A stretch of 34,247 nt of DNA from Porogramme epimiltina (lineage: Eukaryota; Basidiomycota; Agaricomycetes; Polyporales; Polyporaceae): NCBI GenBank assembly GCA_900155495.1, contig FTLJ01000952.1, positions 1-34,247 on the forward strand. The letters are read 5' to 3'. Of this stretch, positions 20,466 to 30,500 are shown in pieces. Under the pieces are notes generated by a model that had not been told where the DNA came from, made no database searches, and saw only the letters and a list, made by a program, of their open reading frames with translations. The translations under genes and the position numbers were made by a program. How positions within the stretch are numbered: position 1 is the first letter of the stretch; every line of letters begins with the position of its first letter.

Positions 20466-21730
20466 ATGATATTCAACGCGCAAGACGCAGACTCGAAGCG
20501 CGGCAAGGACGGATACCCAATCCTAGTGGCAGACGCAGGCGCCGGGCCGAGCACGAGCAGCACAGAGCCGCCGCCGCCAACGTATGAAGAGGCCACGACC
20601 ACCGCCGATCCGTCCTCGCCCTCGCACACCGACTTCGACGCTGCCTTCCTCTCCCCTGATGCGACCCTGAGCAGGGGCGCGTCGTACGCCTCGGCTAACA
20701 CGCAGCTACAAAATGACAAGGCCTCGTTTTATGCCCCCTCGACTTCTACCACCTCGTCCTCCGCCGGCCCCGCCTCTGCCTCCGTCTCTCGTTCCACGTC
20801 CCTCGCGACCTCCCAGACCTCCCACACGCGCAGCGCCTCTACCTCCAAAGGCAAGGAAAAGTCTCCCTTTCCTTCATCCCCTAGCACCCCCGCCGAAGCG
20901 ACGCTCCTTCCCCCACCCGCATCCGCTCCTGAGTCCTTCCTGCGCCCGCCGCCCCCAGGTCTCCCCTATGACGCCTTCCCGCCCGCGGTGCTGCACTCGC
21001 GCAGCACAGACCTCGAACGGGATGGATTTCCACTCGACCCTCCCGCGTGCTCATGCGCGCCGCGCCCGCACCCGTTCGTCACGCACGACGTCGCCGAGGA
21101 TGACTGGGCACGCTTCCTCCGCGCCGTGCAGGACGCGGGCGGCCTCAATGCCGTGCACCCCGTCCTCGCGGAAGCTGCGCCGGTCGTGGCGACTGCGGGG
21201 CTGTTTGGAGGTACGTTCTCCTGGTGCATTGGGGGAGGATGGGGCGAGCAGTGGGCTGACGCGCGGGGTAGTTGGGCTGATCGCGACGACCGCGCTCAAG
21301 ATCCACATGAACAGCAAGCGCAAGAGCCCCGTCGCGGACGTTGTAGACGAGTGGAACAGGGTACGCTGTCTCCCTCATCTCTACCTGGTCCAACGCCGAC
21401 CCCATCCCCCAGAGATTCTTCCACCCGCGCTGCATGGAGGTCACCCTCGCGCAAGGCGGGTTCACTTACACCGGCCCCGCCGACCTGCCCCCGCCCGACC
21501 TCGTCCCATCTTCTCGCGCCCCATCCTCCGCACATGTGCGCGCGTACGACGATGAGTCCGATGACGAGCCAGACGTGCCTGGGGTCGGCCGCTTCAACTC
21601 GACGGGCGGGAGGAGGCGCCGGGAGCGCCCGCGGAGGCGGCGCGGGCGCATCGAGTACACGCGGGACCTGAAGGCGAGTGCGGGCGAGAATTGGCGGCTC
21701 ATCGTGTGCTACAGGCCCCCTGTGCTCTAA
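20466..21730 (+). CDS. uncharacterised fungal protein with PPxY motif (intact copy)
   Basis: Three-exon model, about 383 aa: 20466-21210, 21272-21360, 21413-21730. I do not recognise a named family. The N-terminus carries EPPPPTYEEATTT, a PPxY motif of the kind bound by WW domains of Rsp5/Nedd4-type ubiquitin ligases, followed by a long Ser/Thr/Pro-rich, probably disordered region (residues about 45-170). A better-conserved-looking part follows: DVAEDDWARFLRAVQDAGGLNAV, then a hydrophobic stretch APVVATAGLFGGVVGLIATT that could be a membrane or buried helix, then KSPVADVVDEWNRRFFHPRC and an acidic and Arg-rich tail. A tail-associated adaptor for a ubiquitin ligase is one possibility, inferred from the motif only. 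A truncated second copy lies at 26337-27250. Confidence 0.75.
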
Positions 21731-21954
21731 GACGAAAGATTGATACGACACTGATACTAGTGGATACAAATACGTTGTGTGCGTCTGAGCTACGAGCTCC
21801 CTTTTCCCGACTCACGTATGAAGTATCATCGCCCCAAAATACCTTCGCGTGCGCGCGCTCCCGAGAGTGCATTCCATCATGCAAGCGGCTTGTTGAGGGA
21901 AAGGGGGTATCGCTCCAGCATTGACTCTTCTGTCCGTTTCCTCTCCCATCGACC

Positions 21955-22175
21955 CTTCGTATGACTCCAATGACTCTTCATCTGATTCGAATTCGTCTGA
22001 CTCTTCGACGTCTGACTATCCGTCTGTCCGATTTACTCGCCACTGCAGGCTCGCTCCATGGCCAGTCAGCTCTCCGATTAAGTCTCCGTCTGGTTCGCCT
22101 TCTGTTTCGCCGTCTGAATCCTCGTCCATCCGAGTCAATCTCCACTTCAGGATCCTCCCATGGCAAAGTTCGCCA
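21955..22175. repeat. two imperfect tandem units of about 100 bp
   Basis: Read on the minus strand, CCATGGGAGGATCC near 22160 begins a block that is repeated in diverged form from CCATGGAGCGAGCC near 22063. Both continue through GTGG and similar GAC/GGA-rich sequence. Translated, both units start PW-E/S-D/E-P and run into Arg-rich sequence in one frame, and into acidic Asp/Glu-rich sequence in another. On the plus strand the block is rich in TCTGA/TCCGT motifs. It lies just downstream of the F-box gene's stop and could be an unrecognised terminal exon, but no splice chain could be confirmed. Confidence 0.5.
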
Positions 22176-22364
22176 GTTTAGTGGCTGGATGATTGGATAC
22201 GGTGACAGCCACCCTAGTGCTTTATATAATGAACGTCTGTAAAGAATGATTGACGGGACTCTAGAGAGGATCGGATAGCGGGTTTTAAAGCCTGGCAAAG
22301 AAAGAAATCTCCTTGCATGCGAGTTGAGGACGTCACGTTCTTTCCCAAAATCGACTCTGAACAC

Positions 22365-24108
22365 TCACTCTTTGGGCGCTTGTTCACTGGAAACTTCTTT
22401 AAGGGACTCTTGTTCGTTGGATACTTCCCAATCTTCGACTCTGTCCACGTCCATAAATATGTCTCCATCGTTTGGACAATAAGAGTAATTTAGTCCGGGT
22501 CTGTCGTCAATACAGGCTTAGGAGGGAAAAACGTCAAGTATTTCTATGGAGCCGATCATAGAACTAAATACATACCGAAATGGTAGTCTATCCTTTCATC
22601 CTCTCTCAGTCGTAAAAAACAAGGTTTAGCCCGAGCGAGCATGGTGTATTGTGCTCTGAAATCTTTACGAATGCCACTGATTACGGCTGTGATGAGGGTA
22701 CGCGGGATTCCTTAAGAGGACTAAGTTTAAAATCACAGGAGAAAACCAAATACCATACCTAAACCATGCTCTCTTACCGCTTCACTGCATAACTGCATAC
22801 ATTTTGAGACTCCTTCATCGAACGATTTACTCCCTTGTGGGTACGAGAACCTTAGGGTTATCCTCCGAATGTCTGTCGTAGACTTCCGTGACCGTAGGAG
22901 AATTATCAAGGAGGCTTGCCATATGTCCTCGGGTGGTATAGACATCCTCGTCTTGTGAAGCCAGTGTGCCACTGAAGGCACACCCAATTCTGACAATTTT
23001 TCTAAATCTGTGAGTTGAGTGTTCTGATTAGCTGACATTGTGGCTCAATGTACGCAAGAGCCAACTGCACCTGAAGTAATTGAGGGTGAACACTTTAATA
23101 ATTGATTGGCACGATGATTGATGTAGTTTGCGACGTGGAAGGTCAGCTTGGTGGGATGGTTCGAGGGTATCAAGGACAATATCTTGTGGACGAAGAGGAG
23201 GGAAGTCTATTTGGAGATTATAGTAAATCAGTAATGCACGCACTTCTCAACCTAAAATATAAAATACATACTCTATAGTCGAAATGCAGATGAGATAAAG
23301 GTTTCAACAATCCTTCTCGTCTAATACAGGCGGGTACAAGTCCTTCCCGCAAGCAGCGCACTCCTGATAGACGTAGGCCATGTAGGCTCACGAAGCAACA
23401 TAAGAGGTGTGCGAAGTCGGTGAAGTTGAGAAACACAAGATTATCAATGTGAAGCTCGAGAATGGCGTGGAATGGCTTGCATAAACGGAGAAGACGGGCA
23501 TTGATAGGAGGACATGAATATTCTGACTGGCCTCCCTGATCCGGTGCAAGTACGGTTGAATTTCCGAGCGTCAAGAATCGCAGAGCTTGTAGTGTCCGAG
23601 AAAGTGGTGAGGCAAATATCAAGAATGGATCAGCGTTTGACGGGCTTTTGTCGGGTGCATTTCTAATTGTGCGTATGGGGAATTCCACACAGGCATATTG
23701 CACTTTATAGAGCACTGTATTGTGATGTGGATGTTCTTCAACAAACTTTTTGAGCCGGGGTAAGTTCCATAGCTTCATGGTTCGGAAAATCCAGCCTTGA
23801 GCCTGTGGAGTCCATTGACTGCAAACGAGAGCACACTGCAGAATGTCATGGTCCTTTGGCAGAAACATGCCTTCCATCAGAAATTTCCATGTGTATTCCT
23901 CTCCAATGCAGTCGATGATAATATGACAGATCTCCAATGGTACCCTGGGAGATATTGAGGCCTTGCCAGTGGACTCGAATGATGGTTAGAAATGGTATGA
24001 TGGGATCATGAAAGATAATCATACAGCTGAGTTCCCGCTCGTAGGCCCATTTGTGGAGGTATGCGACGGTGAGAACATAGAGCGCGAATATTCTCCATGG
24101 AGGCTCAT
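22365..24108 (-). CDS. F-box-like protein (intact copy)
   Basis: Six-exon model, about 468 aa: 24108-24025, 23961-23272, 23206-23071, 23007-22759, 22686-22576, 22501-22365. An F-box-like start is visible at the beginning of exon 2: VPLEICHIIIDCIG, a variable loop, then LQCALVCSQWTPQAQGWIF, the pattern by which many expanded basidiomycete F-box proteins begin. Such proteins usually act as substrate receptors of SCF ubiquitin ligases. The rest has Leu-rich stretches (LRFLTLG, ILELHIDNLVFLNF, LHGLRLSGVR) consistent with irregular LRR-type strands, and an acidic C-terminus. The substrate is unknown. The stop at 22365 overlaps a donor-like GTGAGT, so a further 3' exon is possible. The start codon in exon 1 is the weakest point. 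The block is visibly more AT-rich than neighbouring genes. Confidence 0.7.
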
Positions 24109-24560
24109 GACCAGACAAAGTGATGCATCGAATTTGGTGGGCCAGATACAAGAGACGAATTGGAGAAGGATATAATGTCCGGACAAAACCAAGTAACCCC
24201 CGTGATAGGGGAAATGTTCTCCTTGCCTTGTGTGAGAATTGTAGAAGTCACTAGGAGGGAGTGTAGAGATGGGGGAGAAGTAGATGACACCGAGAGAGAT
24301 GAAACTCCAGGTTTTGTTTGCGGCTGTCTTCACACTCCGCTTGCCCATTCAACTCCGCAACCTGCACCGCATGGTAGAGGTGACTGTCTTCAGAACGTAT
24401 TTCCGTCTGGCCGCGAGAGGCGATACACTATAAAACTGATCTACTTCACTGGTTTGTGGCATCCTCACGCTATGGAGAATGCTTATCTTAACGCCGCTTA
24501 CACTGCCTAGGAAACTAGACATATATAGGCCATGTGGGAGCACACCGCAGCGTCTAATAC
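24109..24560 (-). promoter_or_regulatory. promoter and leader region of the F-box gene, conserved in three copies
   Basis: A TATA-like GCCTATATAT (minus strand) lies at about 24521-24530. The segment from about 24300 to 24560 resembles 30180-30450 (upstream of the second F-box copy) and 27590-27860, sharing words such as TTTCCGTCTG, GTTTGTGGCATCC and CCATGCGGGA or close variants. Some leader introns may be present, because short frames such as the one including AANKTW are open here. Conservation of non-coding sequence across copies mainly reflects duplication and need not be functional. Confidence 0.4.
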
Positions 24561-25335
24561 CTCTCCAAGTAAGGCATGGTCTGGACGGGGCGGTTTCCGA
24601 TGAGCGAGAAGGACGCGGACTGGGAGGCCAGATATTAACGGCAGGGGAGCAATGGAAAAAGGAGAGCGCGCGAGTGAAATTACACTTTTAGCGTGGTTTC
24701 TGGCCACTCAGGTAGCGTATGTTGGGGATCGCATTGTGGCACATCCAAATTTCAATATAGCACGGCAGGTGCACGCACAATTTTAAAGCATATCGCCTAT
24801 ACAGCCCCAATCCAGAGCCTTTCTGCGCAGTCTTCATCAAACTGTATAGAGCCGCTTAGCTCCTTGGAGCTCATTGATAGCGCCCTGGCCCACAGCAGAA
24901 TATCGAGCCGTTACAATAGGTAGCTAGCGGTGTAACCTCCATGCAAAGGATGAGCTGGCGCACTGCTAGAGGAAGAAGAGGAAACAGCTAGATGAAGGCA
25001 CAGCTCACTACGAGTCGTTTGCGCGGATATTCTAGGCCCCTCACCGGCGAGGCGACAGAACGTTGTCCCGACGATGGCGTTCGAGATAACTTCTGTTTCA
25101 AGAGGTGATGCCCACTTCAGTCCGACTCGGCCTACTATGTGAGGGAGAAAACTAGTCATCTTGGGCGTCCCCGGCATCGTCCCGGGACGCCAGGTGTATG
25201 TGTTTCCCGTATACATTGCTTGCGCTTCAATTATCTACTTACTGTACACCTATTTCCAATCGTGCTGGTCCGGCACAGTGGGCACCTCTAACGCACGCGC
25301 GGGTCGCTTCCTTCCCTCAAATCCACACTCAAACC
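24561..25335. other. intergenic stretch, no gene seen
   Basis: About 0.78 kb between the F-box 5' region and the 3' end of the truncated methyltransferase. Frames are short and on both strands, with no motif. It corresponds to 30500-31130 in unit 2, where I also see no gene; similarity between the two spacers is not obvious by eye. Confidence 0.4.
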
Positions 25336-26322
25336 GCCTCTGTAGTGACATACGCCCACAAGCTACCCACCGCACGCATCACACAGGCGACGCGCGACCC
25401 CACCGCGCGCGCAAGCGAGTCCATCTCGGCGTACGTGCGCGCTCCTGTGCGTTCAGCATGCCCGCAGGTACTCGTGCACCCTCACCCTTCTCGCTGGCGG
25501 GCACTTCGGCGCACGCGTACAGGAGGAGGTTGTCGACGAGGAGGAGCTTTGAGGAGGGGCCTGCGGCTGCGCGCACGCCGTTGAGGATCCTGCACGCGGA
25601 GTCAGCATGCATACAGAAGACGAGAGGGGGGGGTTAGATGTAGACGCACTGCATGGCGAGGGCGTCGGGCCAGTTGTGCGTGACGACGCGCACGAGGAGG
25701 ACCGCATGGTCTGCGACGAGTCTGACACCGGGCACTTCTAGCGGCGCGTACGGCGCGGAGAGGTCCTGAGCCTGTATACAGGACACGCGCCCCGTCTCGA
25801 ACAGGTCTACGTGCTTGCTACCCCATGCCTGCGCGCGCGAGCGTGCTGTGTGAGCGTCAGAAACTAAAGGAGCTGCACGGGGGGACGCACCTGGGGCACG
25901 GTGGTGACGATGCCCGCGCGATCCTGGACAACGAAGCGGATGTGGGGAACGCCTGGGCGAGCATGACGGACATGCTCCCGATGCTACCGCCGACGCCTAC
26001 CACGACCGAGTCCTTTGGCAAGTTCGCCCACGGGAAGCCTGTTTCCCTCTTGTTAGCCCCTCCCTATAGACCGGGGCCTTCACGCAAAAGGGAGACGCAC
26101 CACGCAAGACGTCTAGACGTTCTCCTCCGACAACTTCCCACGGTCATGGTGTGGCCGAAGCGCGCGAGGCCGCGGCGCTCGTTGCCGGGTCGCTGGAGCC
26201 AGGGGCACGGCGGGCCGTATGCCGTATACCGTGCTGAACGGGGTCGCGGCCGCGACGGCCGGGCCGTCCTTAGAGTTCCCGCCTGTGTCGAGGAGCCAGG
26301 GGACGAGCGCTGCCTCGATCCA
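25336..26322 (-). pseudogene. truncated, decayed O-methyltransferase copy
   Basis: This matches the 3' two-thirds of the intact methyltransferase at 31136-33055. Exon-5- to exon-8-equivalents are recognisable at about 26322-26100, 26045-25880, 25850-25640 and 25570-25336. It lacks the N-terminal exons altogether because the duplication junction cuts it near 26322. Further damage includes an internal deletion in the last exon around 25460-25490 relative to 31275-31370, indels in the exon-5-equivalent that shift frame and lead to a stop at about 26115-26113, and substitutions in the SAM-binding motif I, which reads VGVGGSIG where the intact copy has VDVGGGIG. It is not expected to encode an active enzyme. 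Confidence 0.85.
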
Positions 26323-26336
26323 AGGCCTCATTCAAC

Positions 26337-27250
26337 GCCCCCTCAGGTTCTCCTCTGCCTCCGTCTCTCGCTCCACATCCCTTGCGACCTCACAAACTTC
26401 TCACACACGCAGCTCCTCTACCTCTAAACACAAGGTTAGGTCTCCTTTTCCGTCCTCCCCCAGCACCCCCGCCGAAGCGACTCTCCTCCCCCCACCCCAC
26501 CCGCGCACCAGTCCTTCCTGCGCGCGCCGCCCCCAGGGCTCCCTGATGACACCTTCCCACCCGCAGTGCTGCATTCGCGCAGCACAGACCTCGAACGGGA
26601 TGGATTTCCACTCGACCCCCCAGCGTGCTCATGCGCGCCGCGCCCGCACCCGTTCGTCATGCACGACGTCGCCGAGGATGACTGGGGGCGCTTTCTCCGC
26701 GCCGTGCAGGATGCGGGCGGCCTCAATGCCGTGCACCCCGTCCTCGCGGAAGCTGCGCCGGTCGTGGCGACTGCGGGGCTGTTCGGAGGTATGTTCTCAT
26801 GTTGGATTGGGGGAGGATGGGATGGGCAGCGGGCTGACGCGCGGGGTAGTTGGGCTGATCGCGACGATCGCGCTCAGGATCCACATGAACAGCAAGCTGT
26901 CTCCTTCGTCTCTACCTGGTCCAACGCCGACCCCACCCCCAGAGATTCTTCCACTCGCGCTGCATGGCCATGGAGGTCACCCTCGCGCAAGGCGGGTTCA
27001 CCTACACCGGCCCCGCCGACCTGCCCCCGCCCGACCTGATCCCCGCTTCCTCTCGTGCCTCGTCCTCCGCACATGTGCGTGCGTACGACGACGAGTCCGA
27101 TGACGAGCCAGACGTGCCTGGGGTCGGCCCTTCAACTCGACGGGCGGGAGGAGGCGCCGGGAGCGCCCGCGGAGGCGGCGCGGGCGCATCGAGTACACGC
27201 GGGACCTGAAGGCGAGTGCAGGGGAGAATTGGCGGCTCATCGTGTGCAGG
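26337..27250 (+). pseudogene. truncated, decayed copy of the PPxY gene
   Basis: Sequence from about 26352 to 27250 matches 20773-21715 of the intact gene. The first ~100 codons, including the PPxY motif, are missing because the copy begins at the duplication junction. Exon-1-like sequence remains readable (DDWGRFLRAVQDAGGLNAV near 26680-26735). About 47 nt spanning the end of exon 2 and its splice donor are deleted near 26897, 6 nt (ATGGCC) are inserted near 26965, and one base is lost near 27128, shifting the frame before the Arg-rich tail. The end (VCYRPPVL in the intact copy) is replaced by a methyltransferase fragment. Confidence 0.85.
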
Positions 27251-27283
27251 CCCCGACCCCGCAAGCGCTCGCACCGCGCGCGC

Positions 27284-27333
27284 GTTCTCCTCGCTGGAGG
27301 GCACCTCGGCGCACGCGTACGGAGCTTGTCGAC
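27284..27333 (-). pseudogene. short third fragment of the O-methyltransferase last exon
   Basis: About 50 bp here (TCCTCGCTGGAGGGCACCTC onward, ending GCTTGTCGAC) match the methyltransferase last exon at 31366-31415 and the decayed copy at about 25485-25535. The shared core is GCGCACGCGTACGGAG or a close variant. It directly follows the end of the decayed PPxY copy and belongs to neither unit boundary described above, so a second, smaller rearrangement is needed to explain it. Confidence 0.6.
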
Positions 27334-27998
27334 AGAAGGGAGCTCTCTAGATATGCCTAATTCTACACTAATATCTTTATAAATTCCGCCCGCCGCGTCA
27401 GCATCTTCAGTGAGGGGACAGGAAGAGGGGAGACGCCCACTGCACAGTGGGCGCGTTATGCCAGTTGGGTACAATAGCGTCCACTAGGAAGTCCACAAGA
27501 TACGCAACAGGCTCTAAGCCAAGCGGGTTATACAGCGCGGGGGTGGGGGCTATGCCTGGAGCAACACGCGCCCTATCTCAGTAAGATGAGGCCGAAAGCG
27601 TCGGAGCCCGAGGCTTTGTTTGCAGCGGTATTTACACTACGCTCACCACATGAAATTCCGCAAGCTGACACCACTCTGGGGAAATTTAGAAGCATAGATT
27701 TGCCCTCAGAAATTAGACTGCGTTTTCGTCTGACAGCTGTCCATGATCCACTTGGAAACTGACATATTTCACTGGTCCATTGTTTCCTTAGGCTATGCGT
27801 AATAAGTATACGGGTCCATGCGGGATAGAACCACCACAGCATAACATACACGGGCATCTTTAGAGTGGTGATCAGCAAGAAGAACGTGGGCTGGAGGTAG
27901 AACAGAGATGAATAACAAAGGACCAACCAACATACGAGAGTGCGTGCATAAGATCACACACATCAGTGTTCATGGGAATAATATAGACCTGATAGGAG
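27334..27998. other. spacer containing a third copy of the F-box 5' region
   Basis: The first 250 bp hold nothing I recognise. From about 27590 to 27860 the sequence resembles the 5' regions of both F-box copies (compare 24300-24560 and 30180-30450), with shared words such as GCTTTGTTTGCAGCGG, TCGTCTGACAGCTGTCC and GTCCATGCGGGAT. No F-box coding sequence follows it in the expected direction, so it appears to be an orphan promoter/leader fragment. A 117-codon minus-strand frame at 27926-27573 overlaps it but has no family resemblance. Confidence 0.5.
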
Positions 27999-29964
27999 TC
28001 AAAGGAGTATGCACGACGGAGTGACACGCCCTGGCTTCGCCGCGGGATCGGTATACAATACCCAGCTTTGAACATAACAAATCAAAACGAAGAAAACTGC
28101 CCACCCTCTGACTCTCCATCTGCCCGATTTCCACACCACTGCAGCGTCGATCTGTATACATAATGGGAATATTGCAAGAGACATTGGAAAGTATGGCAGC
28201 ATTGTAGGGCTTATACACACTGGTGGGACTGTCCGGAGTGGATATTCTGCTGTCTGTAACAATTGATCTTGCCGGCACCTGAAGGCGCTTCTGGGGTCTC
28301 CCCAATCGTCGATTCCATCCACGTCTATGAATATGTCATCATTTGTACAATGGTCGTCGCCTGGCATATCATCAACACAGACTGAGAGGAGAGAATGAGA
28401 AAATGTCAAGTAGCTCTATGTAGCCCATCCTAGGGACAGGTACACACCCAAACGATAATCTATCATCTTATCCATTCTTAGTGGTGGGAGACCCTGGGGA
28501 ACTGTAGTAGCTGGGGTAGGCAATGTCCACCGTCTCTTGATATGTTTCGGAACGCCACTGAGTATGGCTGTGATGAGGGTCCTGCGAGGGGTTCCTGGAG
28601 CGTTTTCTGATTGAGTTCGCAAAGAACGGAGATAATTTCAGATTCCAGTACCTAAGGTTTGATCTATCACAGCTTGACTACATGAATTCATACAATTGCA
28701 GACTCCTTCATCAAAGACTCGACTCGGAATTTTTCGTGTGTATGGGAACTTTAGGGTTATCCTCTGAATATCTTTTGAAGATCTCCATGACTTCAGGAGG
28801 ACTATCAAGAAGGCTTTCCACATTTTATCGTTGGGACTTTCAAATGGGCTGTATGGCCAAGAAAAACCCAATCCCGATAGTTTCTCCAAATCTATGTGTC
28901 CAGGACCATTTTTAGCTGATATCATCATTATTAGAGGCTGATTTCACCTGAATTGATTGAGGGCGAATACTTGAACGATTTATTGGCACGATGGTTGATG
29001 TTACTTGTCACGTGGAAGGTCAGGTTCGTGAGATGGTTTGAAGGGAGCAAGGAGAGTATCTTATGGACGAGCAGGGGGGACGTCTATTCAAGTGCAATAG
29101 CTTTCAGTTATGCCCACGCTTTTAGATCCAGAATATAGAATTACATACTCTGTAGTCTAGATGCAGGGAAGATAAAAGTCTCAACGTCCCTTCTCGCCTA
29201 ATGCAGCCAGGTGTCAGTCCTTCCCTCAAGCAGCGCACTCCTGATAGACGCAGGCCCCGTAGGTTGACAAAACAGCCTAAAAGATATGCAAAATTGGTGA
29301 AGCTGAGAAATACGAGATTATCAACATGGAGCTCAAGAATGGCTTGGAATGGCTTGCAGAGACGAAGAAGACGGGGATTGATAGGGGGGCATGAATGTTC
29401 CATGTGGGCTTGCTGATCCGGGATAACCACAGTTGACTTGCCGAGTGTCAAGAATCGTAGAGATTTTAGTGTCCGAGAAAGTGGTGAGGCAAATATCAGG
29501 AACGGGTCAGTGTTTGATTTGTTTTCGTCAACCACGTTCCCGATTGCGTGGGCGGGGAAATCCACGCAAGCATACTGGACTTTAGATAAAATCTTATTGT
29601 AATACGGAGCGCCTTCAACAAACTTCTTAAGGCGGGGTAGGGTCCATAGCTTCGCGGTTCGGAGAATCCAGCTCTGCGCCCGTGGTCTCCATTGACGGCA
29701 AATGAGAGCGCACTGCAGTCTGCAGAAGGGCATGGTCCTTCGAGGGGAAGACGCCTTCCATCAAGAATGCCTGTCCGTATTCCTCCCCAACGAGATCTAT
29801 GATGATTTCGCAGATCTCCAATGGCACCCTATAGGATGTTGAAGCCTTGGAATAAAGATCATTGATAAAAGATGGTATAACATAGTCACAAACAATAATC
29901 ATACATGTGTGACCCTTCTCGTACACCCTGTCATGCCAGATAGACGTGGCGATAATGGCAGCAT
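27999..29964 (-). pseudogene. F-box-like gene, second copy, frameshifted
   Basis: Exon equivalents of the intact F-box gene are present with the same splice positions: 29964-29905, 29845-29149, 29083-28948, 28891-28652, and further 3' exons to a stop at about 27999. Exons 3 and 4 remain open (136 nt as in the intact copy; 240 versus 249 nt). Exon 2 is 697 nt versus 690 nt. The extra 7 nt is a tandem duplication at 29713-29725 (CTGCAG-T-CTGCAG) in the F-box itself, which throws the rest of the reading frame off right after PSKDHALLQT. Downstream the original frame resumes as CALICRQWRPRAQSWIL. Unless an unusual splice removes it, the copy is a pseudogene. The frame extends further 3' than the intact copy, ending in a hydrophobic segment of doubtful significance. 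Confidence 0.75.
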
Positions 29965-30500
29965 ACAGTCGCGCCTCGTTGGTGGACCAATGGCAAGTGA
30001 ATTATAGGAGGGGAAGATGGCTGAATAAAACCTGGAAACCCTAGTAGCAGGGTACGTGTTCTCCACACTTTGCATGGGTCCCATATCTGAACGGTATGAC
30101 CCACCAAAGGTGAGTGCAGAGGGGACGAGTGGAGAAGCTGGTAGAGAGGCTGGAGGCGACTGAGGGTGTCGAAGTCCAAGGTTTTATTCGCGGCCTTGTT
30201 TCACTCCGCTCGCCACTCAGGCTCTGCAGTCGTTTCCCTATAAAATATAATTGTTCCGGGGACACCATGAGGCAGTGATTTATTGGCCTCGAGGTACATT
30301 TCCGTCTGACAGCTAGGCGTGGTATACCTGGGAACTGACACCCTGCACCGGTTTGTGGCATCCCTACGCTATAGATAGCCCTTCTTCCAATACCGCATAC
30401 ACTTCCCGGCCAACAGGTGATATACGAGCCCATGCGGGATCGCACTACCACAGCATTAATATCGATCAAATGATTGTCCGGGTGCAGCGTAGTAGACACG
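29965..30500 (-). promoter_or_regulatory. 5' region of the second F-box copy
   Basis: Homologous to the 5' region of the intact copy (24300-24560). It includes a TATA-like CCTATAAAATAT near 30238 on the plus strand and the shared words TTTCCGTCTGACAGCTAGG and GGTTTGTGGCATCCCTACGC. It lies upstream of a frameshifted gene, so any activity would be relic or would drive a non-coding transcript. Confidence 0.35.

Noticed and set aside
26219..27103. 294-codon plus-strand frame as a novel gene
   Set aside because: It crosses the duplication junction and consists of antisense methyltransferase plus a shifted frame of the PPxY pseudogene.
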